Assembly: GCF_000312045.1 (NCBI RefSeq)
Contig: NZ_HE978634.1
Location: forward strand, 2,468,380-2,532,379
Source: Noviherbaspirillum massiliense JC206
GTDB taxonomy: Bacteria > Pseudomonadota > Gammaproteobacteria > Burkholderiales > Burkholderiaceae_D
DNA: 64,000 bases
Direction of reading: 5' to 3'
Positions 8,802-17,517 of this stretch are shown one piece after another; position 1 is the stretch's first letter; the number at the start of each line of letters is the position of its first letter. Under the pieces are notes generated by a model. The model made no database searches and was not told the DNA's origin. It saw only the letters and a list, made by a program, of their open reading frames with translations. Both the position numbers and the translations under genes were made by a program.

Positions 8802-9481
8802 AGCAATTGGTGCTCGACCTGGGCGCGGAAAAACCGCAAGCCCTCGATAATTTCGTGGTGGGACGGAACGAGGAGCTGCTCCAGCTCCTGCAGCTTTTCG
8901 CGCGGCGCGCTTCCCGCTCCGGTTCGGAACGTTCCGCCTATCTCTGGGGTGATGCCGGCTCGGGCAAGACACATCTGCTGCGGGCCCTTGCAGGCCAGCC
9001 GGATACGCGTTACATCCCGGCTGAAAGCGGTCCCGAGGCCTATCTCTTTGCTCCGGAAGTCAGGCTATACCTCCTCGATGATTGCGATCAGCTGTCGCCC
9101 GCCGAGCAGGTCGCCGCATTCGGCCTCTTCAACCAGGTGCGCGAACATGGCGGCTTCCTGGTTGCCGCCGGTGCGAGCGCGCCTGCTGCGCTGAACCTGC
9201 GCGAAGACCTGCGTACGCGCCTGGGATGGGGACTGATCTATCAGGTGCATGGCTTGACCGACGATGAAAAAATCGCGGCCCTGAGCCAGGCTGCGCAGGC
9301 ACGCGGCTTGGTACTGTCAGCCGGCGTGTTACCCTATCTCATTACCCATTTTCGCCGTGACATGCGCTCCCTTTCGGCAATGCTCGATGCACTGGACGAG
9401 TATTCGCTGGAGACACAGCGTCCGATCACCCTGCCGCTGCTGCGCAACCTGTTGCAGGCCGAAGGCGAACCGAAAACATAA
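8798..9481 (+). CDS. hda: DnaA regulatory inactivator Hda
   Basis: A 227-residue AAA+ protein homologous to the DnaA ATPase domain. With the DNA-loaded beta clamp it promotes hydrolysis of DnaA-bound ATP and so limits re-initiation. The N-terminus contains QLVLDL (residues 3-8), matching the clamp-binding hexapeptide of Hda proteins. Walker A GDAGSGKT is at 51-58 and the Walker B YLLDDCDQL follows near 90. It overlaps the HAD gene by 1 bp and begins a plus-strand run that extends to panB. Confidence 0.95.
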   Translation: MKQLVLDLGAEKPQALDNFVVGRNEELLQLLQLFARRASRSGSERSAYLWGDAGSGKTHLLRALAGQPDTRYIPAESGPEAYLFAPEVRLYLLDDCDQLSPAEQVAAFGLFNQVREHGGFLVAAGASAPAALNLREDLRTRLGWGLIYQVHGLTDDEKIAALSQAAQARGLVLSAGVLPYLITHFRRDMRSLSAMLDALDEYSLETQRPITLPLLRNLLQAEGEPKT

Positions 9482-10152
9482 TGAACCTGGCTTTATTCGA
9501 TCTTGACCATACCCTGCTTCCGCTCGATTCCGACTACGAGTGGGGCCAATTCCTGGCGCGCATCGGTGCCGTCGACGCCGCCGCTTACGAGAAGCGCAAT
9601 ACTGAATTCTTTGTGCAATACCAGAACGGCACGCTCGACCCAGTGGAATATCTCGAATTCGCGCTCGGCACGCTCGCGCAGTTTCCTCGCAAGCAACTTA
9701 ATGCCTGGCATGCGCAATTCATGGAAGAGGTAATCCAACCCGCCATCCTGCCCCAGGCACGCAACCTGGTTCAACAACACCAGCGCAACGGCGATCTGGT
9801 GGTCATCATTACCGCAACCAACCGCTTCGTCACCGCTCCGATTGCAAGAGCATTTGACGTGGAAAACCTGATCGCGGCCGAGCCGGAGTTGACGCCTGAA
9901 GGCGAACTCACCGGCAAGCTGCTGGGTATCCCGACCTCCGGTCCGGGCAAGGTGACCCACCTGCAGGCATGGCTCGATGCACGGGGCAAGTCACTTTCGA
10001 GCTTCGACAAATCCTATTTCTACAGCGACTCACAAAACGACATCCCCTTGTTGTCGATCGTCACCAACCCTGTCGCCACCAATCCCAATCCCCGTCTCAA
10101 AGCGCATGCCCATGCGCATGGCTGGCCTACTTTGAATCTGTTCGATGATTAA
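9481..10152 (+). CDS. HAD-IB family phosphatase (SerB-like)
   Basis: A 223-residue HAD-superfamily hydrolase of subfamily IB. Motif I is LALFDLDHTLLPLDSD near the N-terminus, motif II is VVIITATNRF, and motif III/IV is KSYFYSDSQNDIPLL. A helical cap lies between motifs I and II. Such proteins are often labelled phosphoserine phosphatase-like or histidinol-phosphatase-like, but the substrate cannot be read from sequence. The gene overlaps hda by 1 bp and pcnB by 8 bp, which is a conserved beta-proteobacterial arrangement. Confidence 0.9.
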   Translation: MNLALFDLDHTLLPLDSDYEWGQFLARIGAVDAAAYEKRNTEFFVQYQNGTLDPVEYLEFALGTLAQFPRKQLNAWHAQFMEEVIQPAILPQARNLVQQHQRNGDLVVIITATNRFVTAPIARAFDVENLIAAEPELTPEGELTGKLLGIPTSGPGKVTHLQAWLDARGKSLSSFDKSYFYSDSQNDIPLLSIVTNPVATNPNPRLKAHAHAHGWPTLNLFDD

Positions 10153-11509
10153 GAAGCTTATCCGTCGCATACTCGGCAAGAATAAAAAGGCCGACAGCCC
10201 TACCGAGCCGGCAGTGATCGGCCCGAAAGAACATCGCATCGATCCGCAACTCCTGTCGCCGAACGCAGTACGTGTCACGCAGACCTTGCAGGAAGCCGGC
10301 TTCAAGGCCTTCGTTGTGGGCGGCGCAGTGCGTGATTTACTGCTTGGCGTCAAACCCAAGGATTTCGACGTGGCGACCAATGCAACGCCCGAGCAGGTCA
10401 AACGCCTGTTTCGCCGCGCATTCATCATCGGCAGGCGTTTCCAGATCGTACATGTCATGTTTGGCCAGGAGATCATCGAAGTCACCACATTCCGTGGTGC
10501 GTCATCGGAAGCGGCACCGAAGGATGAGCATGGCCGTGTCCTGCGTGACAACACCTTCGGCGAGCAGCATGAAGATGCAGCGCGGCGCGACTTCACGATC
10601 AATGCGATGTACTACAACCCTGCGGACGAGACGGTGCTCGACTACCATCACGGCATAGACGACGCGCGCGACAGGGTGTTGCGGATGATCGGCACGCCGG
10701 AGGAGAGATATCGGGAAGATCCGGTGCGCCTGCTGCGAGTGGTGCGCTTCGCGGCCAAGCTCGGCTTCACCATCGATCCGGCAACCCAGGAACCGATCCG
10801 CGTCATGGCACCGCTGATCAACAACGTGCCGGCTGCGCGGGTATTCGATGAAATGCTGAAGCTGCTGATGAGCGGCCATGCGCTGGCTTGCCTGCAGCAA
10901 TTGCGCAAGGAAGGCTTGCACCATGGCCTGCTGCCCTTGCTCGATGTAGTGCTGGAACAACCACTGGGCGAAAAATTCGTCACGCTCGCCCTCTCCGGCA
11001 CCGACCAGCGTGTCCGTCAGGGCAAGCCGGTGTCTCCCAGCTTCCTGTTCGCCGCCCTGTTGTGGCATCAGGTCCTGGAAAAATGGAATGCCTACCGCGC
11101 TTCCGGCGAATACCCCATCCCCGCATTGCATCTCGCTGCGGATGACGTCCTGAACACGCAGACCGAATCGCTGGCCCTGCAACGCAAGATCGCTTCCGAC
11201 ATGCGCGATATCTGGGCCATGCAGCCGCGCTTCGAACGCCGTACCGGCAAGACACCTTACAAATTGCTCGAGCACATGCGCTTCCGGGCCGGCTACGACT
11301 TCCTGATGCTGCGCTGCTCCTCCGGCGAGATCGACGCCGAGATCGGCGAATGGTGGACCGCGTTCATGGAAGCCGATGGCCCGGGCCGCGAAGCACTGCT
11401 TACCAGGAAGCCCAAAGCCGAAGGGGAAAACGGTGGAGCGAAAAAGCGGCGCCGGCGCGGCGGAAGAAGCAAGCAGAAGGCAACCGGCACCGACGGAGGC
11501 AGTGAATGA
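10145..11509 (+). CDS. pcnB: Poly(A) polymerase I
   Basis: A 454-residue nucleotidyltransferase that adds 3' poly(A) tails marking RNA for decay. The class II nucleotidyltransferase core is visible: FVVGGAVRDLLLGVKPKDFDVATNATPEQVKRLF with the catalytic DxD. It is followed by IGRRFQIVHV and the RRDFTINAMYY motif, then REDPVRLLRVVRFAAKLGF. The C-terminus is a lysine/arginine-rich tail (KKRRRRGGRSKQKA), typical of PcnB and absent from CCA-adding enzymes. It overlaps folK by 4 bp (ATGA). Confidence 0.95.
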   Translation: MIKKLIRRILGKNKKADSPTEPAVIGPKEHRIDPQLLSPNAVRVTQTLQEAGFKAFVVGGAVRDLLLGVKPKDFDVATNATPEQVKRLFRRAFIIGRRFQIVHVMFGQEIIEVTTFRGASSEAAPKDEHGRVLRDNTFGEQHEDAARRDFTINAMYYNPADETVLDYHHGIDDARDRVLRMIGTPEERYREDPVRLLRVVRFAAKLGFTIDPATQEPIRVMAPLINNVPAARVFDEMLKLLMSGHALACLQQLRKEGLHHGLLPLLDVVLEQPLGEKFVTLALSGTDQRVRQGKPVSPSFLFAALLWHQVLEKWNAYRASGEYPIPALHLAADDVLNTQTESLALQRKIASDMRDIWAMQPRFERRTGKTPYKLLEHMRFRAGYDFLMLRCSSGEIDAEIGEWWTAFMEADGPGREALLTRKPKAEGENGGAKKRRRRGGRSKQKATGTDGGSE

Positions 11510-11991
11510 GCGCAGCCGTGGTCACGTCCTACGTCGGCATCGGGTCCAATCTCGGGGACGCGCTCGGCAATGTGCAGCGTGCCATCCTGCGATTGGGCCA
11601 ACTACCGGGCACCCGGCTGACAGCCCAATCCAGCCTGTTTCGCACCACGCCCATCGATGCAGGCGGCGACGATTACATCAATGCGGTCGCCCAGCTTGAA
11701 ACCAGCCTGACGGCCCCGCAGTTGCTGCAGGAACTGCAATCCCTGGAAAACGAATTCGGCCGTGAACGCCCCTACCAGAATGCACCCCGTACACTCGACC
11801 TGGATATTCTGCTGTACGGAGAACAGAAAATAACCTCCGAGTCATTGACGGTCCCGCATCCGCGCCTGACACAGCGGGCCTTTGCATTGATCCCGCTTTT
11901 GCAAATCGACCCCATGCTAACCATTCCCGGCGAAGGACCTGCGCACAGCTTTGTTCCCGGCGTGGCGGGACAGGCAATCAGGAAAATCTGA
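11506..11991 (+). CDS. folK: 2-amino-4-hydroxy-6-hydroxymethyldihydropteridine diphosphokinase
   Basis: A 161-residue folate-pathway enzyme that transfers pyrophosphate from ATP to hydroxymethyldihydropterin. It shows the family start YVGIGSNLGDALGNV, the FRTTPIDAGGDDYINAVAQLET segment, and the signature RPYQNAPRTLDLDILLYGEQ with metal-binding aspartates. PHPRLTQRAFALIPL closes the active site. Translation is coupled to pcnB by the ATGA overlap. Confidence 0.97.
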   Translation: MSAAVVTSYVGIGSNLGDALGNVQRAILRLGQLPGTRLTAQSSLFRTTPIDAGGDDYINAVAQLETSLTAPQLLQELQSLENEFGRERPYQNAPRTLDLDILLYGEQKITSESLTVPHPRLTQRAFALIPLLQIDPMLTIPGEGPAHSFVPGVAGQAIRKI

Positions 11992-11994
11992 CGC

Positions 11995-12342
11995 ATGCAA
12001 ATCCCCGTTATCGTGCAAACTGGCGGGCTGCTCGCTCTCTCCAATATCTTCATGACGGTCGCCTGGTACGGCCATCTGAAAAACCTGGCGAGCAAACCGT
12101 GGTGGATCGCCGCAATCGTGAGCTGGTCGATCGCTTTATTCGAATATCTCTTGCAGGTTCCGGCCAACCGTATTGGATACACCGAATTCAGCCTGGCTCA
12201 ACTGAAAATCATGCAGGAGGTGATCACGCTTTCCGTATTCGTTCCTTTTGCAATGATCTACATGCACCAGCCCTTCAAGCTGGATTATGTGTGGGCCGCA
12301 CTGTGCCTGCTTGGCGCCGTCTTTTTCATCTTTCGCACATGA
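11995..12342 (+). CDS. DMT-like small membrane protein, DUF486 family
   Basis: A 115-residue integral membrane protein with four predicted hydrophobic segments. It resembles half of a drug/metabolite transporter. The family-typical elements are FMTVAWYGHLKNL, SWSIALFEYLLQVPANRIGY and LKIMQEVITLSVF. Function unknown. It is wedged between folK and the deoxynucleoside kinase gene and overlaps the latter by 4 bp, so it belongs to the same transcript. Confidence 0.88.
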   Translation: MQIPVIVQTGGLLALSNIFMTVAWYGHLKNLASKPWWIAAIVSWSIALFEYLLQVPANRIGYTEFSLAQLKIMQEVITLSVFVPFAMIYMHQPFKLDYVWAALCLLGAVFFIFRT

Positions 12343-12980
12343 GTCTCGATAAATACAGGTATATCGTGGTTGAAGGGCCGATCGGTGTCGGCAAGACGAC
12401 GCTGGCACGCAAGCTTGCCGAGAGCAGTCATGCCCAGATGCTGCTGGAGCAGCCCCAGGAGAATCCCTTCCTTGAAAAGTTTTATCGCGATGCGGCGCGT
12501 TATGCGCTGCCCACGCAAATGTTCTTCCTGTTTCAGCGGATGAATCAGTTGCGTGACCTGGCGCAGGCGGACATGTTCGACGCGCGCATCGTGTCGGATT
12601 TCCTGCTCGACAAGGACCCGATTTTCGCCCGTCTGACGCTGGGTGACGACGAACTCAACCTGTATCGCCAGCTGTACGAGCAGCTGCGTCCGCAAGCCCC
12701 GGCGCCCGACCTCGTGGTGTACCTGCAGGCGCAGCCGGAAACTCTGATCGAGCGCGTCCGCAAGCGTGGCGTGCCGATGGAGGCGGGCATCTCGGAAATG
12801 TACCTGTACCGCCTTTGTGAAAGTTACAGCCGTTTCTTTTATCATTACGACGCCGCGCCGCTGCTGATCGTCAATACCGAGCACCTGAATCCGATCGAGC
12901 GCGACGAGGACTTCGACCTGCTACTGAGCCGCATCAGGAACATGCGCGGGAAGCGGGAATTTTTCAATCGCGGAGAATAG
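12339..12980 (+). CDS. Deoxynucleoside kinase family protein
   Basis: A 213-residue P-loop kinase that phosphorylates deoxynucleosides for salvage. The start [21 protein letters not shown] puts the P-loop at residues 13-20; [23 protein letters not shown] and the VSDFLLDKD motif follow. [15 protein letters not shown] matches the LID region. A longer upstream reading frame exists, but the ATG at 12339 overlaps the stop of the DUF486 gene (ATGA). Substrate specificity (dA/dG or broad) is not determinable here. It lies 2 bp before panB. Confidence 0.9.
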   Translation: MSLDKYRYIVVEGPIGVGKTTLARKLAESSHAQMLLEQPQENPFLEKFYRDAARYALPTQMFFLFQRMNQLRDLAQADMFDARIVSDFLLDKDPIFARLTLGDDELNLYRQLYEQLRPQAPAPDLVVYLQAQPETLIERVRKRGVPMEAGISEMYLYRLCESYSRFFYHYDAAPLLIVNTEHLNPIERDEDFDLLLSRIRNMRGKREFFNRGE

Positions 12981-12982
12981 TC

Positions 12983-13801
12983 ATGTCGGGATACCTGCAA
13001 GAGGCGCGCACCAAGGCGGTGACAGTGCCGTCGCTGTTGGCGATGCGTAACGCCGGCGAGAAGATTGCCATGCTCACCTGCTACGACGCCAGCTTTGCGG
13101 CTCTCATGGATCGCTGCGGCGTGGAAGCGCTGCTGGTGGGTGACTCGCTGGGCATGGTTTGCCAGGGACAAACATCGACGCTGCCGGTCACGCTTGCCGA
13201 TGTCGCGTATCACACTGCAAGTGTGGCTCGCGGCAATCGCACGGCGCTGCTGATCGCCGATATGCCTTTCGGAACCTATGCGACTCCAGAAGCGGCATTC
13301 CAGAATGCAGTCCTGCTGATGCAGGCAGGCGCACAAATGGTCAAGATCGAAGGCGGTGGCTGGCTGGCAGATACGGTGCGTTTTTTGACCGAGCGCGCGG
13401 TACCGGTATGCGCCCACGTCGGCCTGACCCCGCAATCCGTGCACCAGTTTGGCGGGTACAAGGTGCAGGGCAAGACGTCGGAAGCAGCCGAACAACTGAA
13501 GGCGGATGCCCTGGCCCTGCAACGCGCAGGCGCATCCCTGCTGGTGCTGGAAGCGATTCCGTCGGCGCTTGGCAAGGAAGTCACCGACATGCTCGCGATT
13601 CCGACCATCGGTATCGGTGCCGGGCCGGATTGTTCCGGTCAGGTGCTGGTCATGCATGACATGCTCGGCGTCTTCCCCGGGCGCAAGGCACGCTTCGTGA
13701 AGAATTTCATGGAGGGGCAGCCCAGCATCGACGCGGCAGTACAAGCTTACATCGCAGCGGTCAAGGACAAGTCCTTCCCTGCCCCTGAACACTGCTTCTA
13801 A
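12983..13801 (+). CDS. panB: 3-methyl-2-oxobutanoate hydroxymethyltransferase
   Basis: A 272-residue enzyme of pantothenate synthesis that transfers a hydroxymethyl group from methylene-tetrahydrofolate to ketoisovalerate. The TIM-barrel hallmarks are [17 protein letters not shown], the metal-binding [24 protein letters not shown], and [21 protein letters not shown]. It is complete. The dependence on a folate cofactor fits its position downstream of folK. panC is not in the window. Confidence 0.97.
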   Translation: MSGYLQEARTKAVTVPSLLAMRNAGEKIAMLTCYDASFAALMDRCGVEALLVGDSLGMVCQGQTSTLPVTLADVAYHTASVARGNRTALLIADMPFGTYATPEAAFQNAVLLMQAGAQMVKIEGGGWLADTVRFLTERAVPVCAHVGLTPQSVHQFGGYKVQGKTSEAAEQLKADALALQRAGASLLVLEAIPSALGKEVTDMLAIPTIGIGAGPDCSGQVLVMHDMLGVFPGRKARFVKNFMEGQPSIDAAVQAYIAAVKDKSFPAPEHCF

Positions 13802-13804
13802 CGT

Positions 13805-14476
13805 CTAGCTTTTTTCATACCGGGCGAGGCTGTCCTGCAGCTTCGCCGTCAATTCCTGTGGATTGCTGACTGTCATGCCCAATTCGCGCAGCAAGCCATC
13901 CTGTATTCCGTAGATCCAGCCATGCACGGTCAAGGGCTGGCCGCGTTCCCAGGCATCCTGCACGATCGTAGTCTGGCACACATTGGCAACCTGCTCGACA
14001 ACATTGAGTTCGCATAAGCGATCATGTTTGGCAGTGGGCGACAGCACATCACCAAGATAGCGCTCATGCTTCAAGCCCACGTCCTGCACGTGGCGCAGCC
14101 AGTTGTCCGCGATGCCCACCCGGCGCCCGGTCAAGGCGGCATGGACGCCCGAGCAACCGTAATGTCCGCACACGATGATGTGCTTTACCTTCAACACATC
14201 GATGGCGAATTGCAGCACAGACAGGCAATTCAGGTCGCTGTGAACGATCACATTGGCGACGTTGCGATGGACAAAGACATCCCCGGGCAGCAGGCCCAGA
14301 AGCTCATTGGCGGGAACGCGGCTGTCGGAACAGCCAATCCACATGTATTCCGGAGCCTGTTGCGCCGCGAGTTTCTTGAAAAAATCCGGTTTTTCGGCAA
14401 CGACGGAAGCTGCCCATTCCCGGTTGTTTTTAAGCAGATGCTCAAGCAAATTTACGTCTTGGTCGGGTTTTGTCAT
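13805..14476 (-). CDS. can: Beta-class carbonic anhydrase
   Basis: A 223-residue zinc enzyme interconverting CO2 and bicarbonate. The zinc ligands and catalytic dyad are visible: CSDSRVP (Cys about 49, Asp 51, Arg 53) and CGHYGCSG (His about 105, Cys about 108). The N-terminus lacks a signal peptide, so it is cytoplasmic. It converges on panB with a 3-bp gap and stands alone on its strand. Family and length match the E. coli Can type. Confidence 0.96.
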   Translation of the reverse strand: MTKPDQDVNLLEHLLKNNREWAASVVAEKPDFFKKLAAQQAPEYMWIGCSDSRVPANELLGLLPGDVFVHRNVANVIVHSDLNCLSVLQFAIDVLKVKHIIVCGHYGCSGVHAALTGRRVGIADNWLRHVQDVGLKHERYLGDVLSPTAKHDRLCELNVVEQVANVCQTTIVQDAWERGQPLTVHGWIYGIQDGLLRELGMTVSNPQELTAKLQDSLARYEKS

Positions 14477-14839
14477 TTACTGTCGATATAAGAAGTCATG
14501 GCACGGCTTGACCCGCGCCTGTACGTATATATGGCGGCGATTTCCCACCATACCTGTCCGAACTTGTGACACCATTTCGTCGCCTGCATCGGACGGAACC
14601 GGCACATCAGGCGCTTGAAGATGATGGATCAGAAGGCGGAAAAGGCTTAATTATAAAACTCTCGCTGCGGCAAGCGGGCTTCGTAGCGAAGATCGTGCGA
14701 TAAAAGACGCTCGAGGCGAGGCAACAACCGGGGATGAAAAAACGAAGGAGAAGACAAGAAGGAAATCCGGCACTTGCAGAGGCGGCCGGTTTGCGCCTTT
14801 CGCCTCTGCATGCCTTGATCTCAATGCCGGTTCATGTCG
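14477..14839. other. Intergenic region upstream of can
   Basis: About 360 bp with no recognisable gene. It should hold the can promoter. A hairpin is visible: GCAGAGGCG (14776-14784) pairs with CGCCTCTGC (14801-14809). A plus-strand reading frame of 91 codons from 14734 runs into the decayed gene that follows, looks like chance, and is not called. Confidence 0.5.
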
Positions 14840-15424
14840 TCTTCAGGTGTTTGAATGAGCAACAAGGGCTTCTAACTCACGCCGAGTGCTCTTGCTCCCA
14901 ACCACGTTCTGAGCAGGGCGTGGTCGAACGCGATGTCGGGGATTGGTTCGGGAATTTGCCTGGCATTGGTGGAGATGAGTGCCTCGATGCCTGGGATTTA
15001 GTGCCCTAGGAGGAACTGTCCTTTATAACCTTCAGGGATTTCACAGAAGATTTCGACCAGCCAAATCAAGCACTGGTCAATTTGGCTTTTTTATTGAGGT
15101 TCAGGTTGAGGCTGATCCCGCTCATCTGGCCGAGCTAGGATCCCGGACTGCTGATATCACGCACCGATACTAGCTTGACGCGCCGCAGCCCTGTTGAGTT
15201 GAGAACATCCTGAACCGGAGACTTTTCTGTGGGAATTAGAGTGTCGCGACATGCATCTTGAAAGTTGCCTTACGACAAATGCTGCCCTAGTTCAGCTTGA
15301 GGTCCTGGTTTGCCACGCGCACCGGGTCTTCAAGGCTGACACCGGCCACGTCTGCCGCGGCCGGTGCATTTTGAGCTTGCACCCATGCTCAATAGCATGA
15401 GCATTTTTGAATGCTGTACTTCAT
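14840..15424 (-). pseudogene. Decayed tandem copy of the chalcone-isomerase-like gene
   Basis: Translating the minus strand from about 15424 gives stretches colinear with the intact neighbour at 15492-16100. ADVAGVSLEDPVRV.NQDLKLN corresponds to AEVAGVKLEDTVKVGGQELKLN, followed at once by an in-frame TAG; further on, KATFKMHVATL ends at TAA where the intact protein reads KVIFKVYVAGLYL. Later DNA still matches (AACCTGAACCTCAATAAAAA versus the LNLDRTEKA codons; the INLS/DIAFY-type end near 14930). Homology extends to about 14840, with several frameshifts. It is a dead duplicate; ends are approximate. Confidence 0.85.
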
Positions 15425-15491
15425 TGGCCATCTCCTTTTCAACCTGGCAATGAATGCTTAGGTCTGCAACGGACAAGCTTGCCGGTTCACA

Positions 15492-16100
15492 TTAAAGCGC
15501 TTCGTCCGGCTTCTGACCCAGCAGCAAAGGCTTGAGCTTCACATCCAGCGGTTTTTCCCCAAGCCACATCTTGAGAAGCGCGTTGTAGAAGGCGATGTCG
15601 GGCAGAGGCTCTACAATCTGCTTGCCATCTACATACATGACGGTACCCGTGTTCGGAATCCAATCTACCAGGACGACATCACCTTTCTTCAATTCCGGAA
15701 TCTGGGCAAATACTTCGCCCAGCTTGAGAAGCTGGTTGGTAAGCTTGGCTTTTTCTGTACGGTCGAGATTAAGCTGAATCCCGCTCATGAGTCCGCGTCC
15801 GAACTCTTCAGAACCGATATCACGCAGCGTCACGATTTTTACGCGCCGGGGGCCGGTCGCGGCAAGGACATCCTGAACTGTGGATTTCTTTTCGCTCAAA
15901 TACAAACCGGCTACATAGACTTTGAAGATGACCTTATGTCGGATTCCAGCGCCGTTCAGCTTCAATTCCTGGCCGCCAACTTTCACCGTATCTTCAAGCT
16001 TGACGCCTGCCACTTCTGCCGCATTGACTTGTGAAACAGCAAAACTTGCAACAAATCCCAGAAATGCCAATGCACGTACAAACTGAATTCCGTATCTCAT
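15492..16100 (-). CDS. Chalcone isomerase-like secreted protein
   Basis: A 202-residue protein with an N-terminal signal peptide (RYGIQFVRALAFLGFVASFAVSQVNA, cleavage after about residue 26), so probably periplasmic. The mature part matches the bacterial chalcone-isomerase-like family: VAGVKLEDTVKVGGQELKLNGAGIR, FKVYVAGLYL, GSEEFGRGLMSGI and GTVMYVDGKQI. Bacterial members are not known to act on flavonoids; binding of a fatty-acid-like ligand has been suggested for the fold. A frame extending to 16226 exists, but the ATG at 16100 has an SD (GGAGGCTGTC) and leads straight into the signal peptide. A degenerate copy lies just downstream. Confidence 0.88.
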   Translation of the reverse strand: MRYGIQFVRALAFLGFVASFAVSQVNAAEVAGVKLEDTVKVGGQELKLNGAGIRHKVIFKVYVAGLYLSEKKSTVQDVLAATGPRRVKIVTLRDIGSEEFGRGLMSGIQLNLDRTEKAKLTNQLLKLGEVFAQIPELKKGDVVLVDWIPNTGTVMYVDGKQIVEPLPDIAFYNALLKMWLGEKPLDVKLKPLLLGQKPDEAL

Positions 16101-16225
16101 GACAGCCTCCGCTCCAAGTAAAAAATGCGCGTAAACGGGATTTACAGATTCTTTCTTATTCCCCGTGCAATCAAGCATACACCAAACGTGTAATAAATTG
16201 TTACGCAGAAACTTTTTTAGCAACA

Positions 16226-16260
16226 AAAAACCGCTGGTTTTTTTGAAACCAGCGGTTTTT
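16226..16260 (-). terminator. Rho-independent terminator downstream of dnaJ
   Basis: A 15-bp perfect inverted repeat: AAAAACCGCTGGTTT (16226-16240) pairs with AAACCAGCGGTTTTT (16246-16260) around a 5-nt loop. A and T runs flank both arms, giving a U-tail in either direction. It lies 27 bp past the dnaJ stop and should end the grpE-dnaK-dnaJ transcript. Confidence 0.9.
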
Positions 16261-16286
16261 ATAAGCTGCGACGAATATGGCCTGGG

Positions 16287-17417
16287 CTATTCGAAAAACT
16301 CTTTCACTTTGTCTCTCCAGGATTTGCTCTGCGGACTGTGCTTCGACCCGCCCTCAGTCGTCAGCTGGTCGAATTCGCGCAGCAATTCCTTTTGCCTTTC
16401 AGTGAGCTTGACCGGTGTCTCGACCACAACATGGCAAAACAGATCCCCTGCATAGCCCGAACGCACGCCCTTGATGCCCTTCCCGCGCAAGCGGAACGTC
16501 TTCCCGGATTGGGTTCCCTCGGGAAGTGAAAAGGAAGCCTTGCCATTCAGGGTCGGCACCTCTATCTCGCCGCCCAGCGCTGCCTTGGCAAAGGAAACCG
16601 GAATCTCGCAATGCAGGTCGTCGCCGTCGCGCTGGAATACCTGATGGGGCTTGATATGGATCTCCACATACAGGTCGCCCGGCGGTCCGCCATTCATGCC
16701 CGGTTCGCCATTTCCGGAAGAACGAATCCGCATGCCGTCATCGATGCCGGCAGGGATTTTGACTTCCAGAGTTTTGTTACGCTTGATACGACCGGCTCCG
16801 CCGCAGGTGGAGCATGGCGTCGGAATGATCTTGCCGGTGCCATGGCATTTCGGGCAAGTCTGCTGGATGCTGAAAAAGCCTTGCTGCATCCGGACTTGAC
16901 CCTGGCCGCCGCAAGTGGAGCAAGTAGTTGGCGAAGTGCCGGGCTTGGCGCCCGAACCGTGGCAGGTTTCGCATTCATCCCATGAAGGCACCCGTATGGT
17001 GGTATCAAAACCATGCGCGGCTTGCTCCAGGGTGATTTCGAGGTTGTAGCGCAGGTCCGCGCCCCGATACACCTGGGGGCCGGAGCGACTGCTGCGCCCG
17101 CCGCCGCCGAAGATATCGCCGAAGATATCGCCGAAGGCGTCGGAGAAGCCGCCGAAACCTGCGCCCGCCCCAAAGCCTGCACCCATATTGGGGTCGACGC
17201 CGGCATGGCCATAACGGTCATAGGCCTCGCGTTTCTGGGCATCGGACAGCATCTCGTAGGCTTCTTTTGCCTCCTTGAACTTTTCTTCCGCTGCCTTGCT
17301 ATCCGGATTGCGGTCCGGATGGTATTTCATTGCGAGCTTGCGATAAGCCTTCTTGATCTCTTCTTCAGAGGCGTTCTTCGCTACACCCAAAATCTCATAA
17401 TAATCGCGCTTCGCCAT
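16287..17417 (-). CDS. dnaJ: Chaperone DnaJ
   Basis: A 376-residue type I Hsp40 co-chaperone that delivers substrates to DnaK and stimulates its ATPase. The J-domain (1-70) includes YHPDRNPD with the essential HPD. A Gly/Phe-rich linker ([19 protein letters not shown]) follows, then four zinc-binding repeats: [24 protein letters not shown] and CSTCGGAG. The C-terminal substrate-binding domains are complete. It follows dnaK on the same strand after 100 bp and is closed by a strong terminator. Confidence 0.99.
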   Translation of the reverse strand: MAKRDYYEILGVAKNASEEEIKKAYRKLAMKYHPDRNPDSKAAEEKFKEAKEAYEMLSDAQKREAYDRYGHAGVDPNMGAGFGAGAGFGGFSDAFGDIFGDIFGGGGRSSRSGPQVYRGADLRYNLEITLEQAAHGFDTTIRVPSWDECETCHGSGAKPGTSPTTCSTCGGQGQVRMQQGFFSIQQTCPKCHGTGKIIPTPCSTCGGAGRIKRNKTLEVKIPAGIDDGMRIRSSGNGEPGMNGGPPGDLYVEIHIKPHQVFQRDGDDLHCEIPVSFAKAALGGEIEVPTLNGKASFSLPEGTQSGKTFRLRGKGIKGVRSGYAGDLFCHVVVETPVKLTERQKELLREFDQLTTEGGSKHSPQSKSWRDKVKEFFE

Positions 17418-17517
17418 CTTTTAGGTACCTTGTATTCAAGCGAAAACGCCGAGCGGAGATCGGCAGGCGATCGTCCGGCTCGGCGAGTCATTACGGCGTT
17501 AGCCGCTGACCAGGTAA

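Noticed and set aside
14734-15009. 91-codon plus-strand ORF in the region before the chalcone-isomerase-like genes
   Set aside because: It crosses the decayed gene copy on the opposite strand and has no family similarity.
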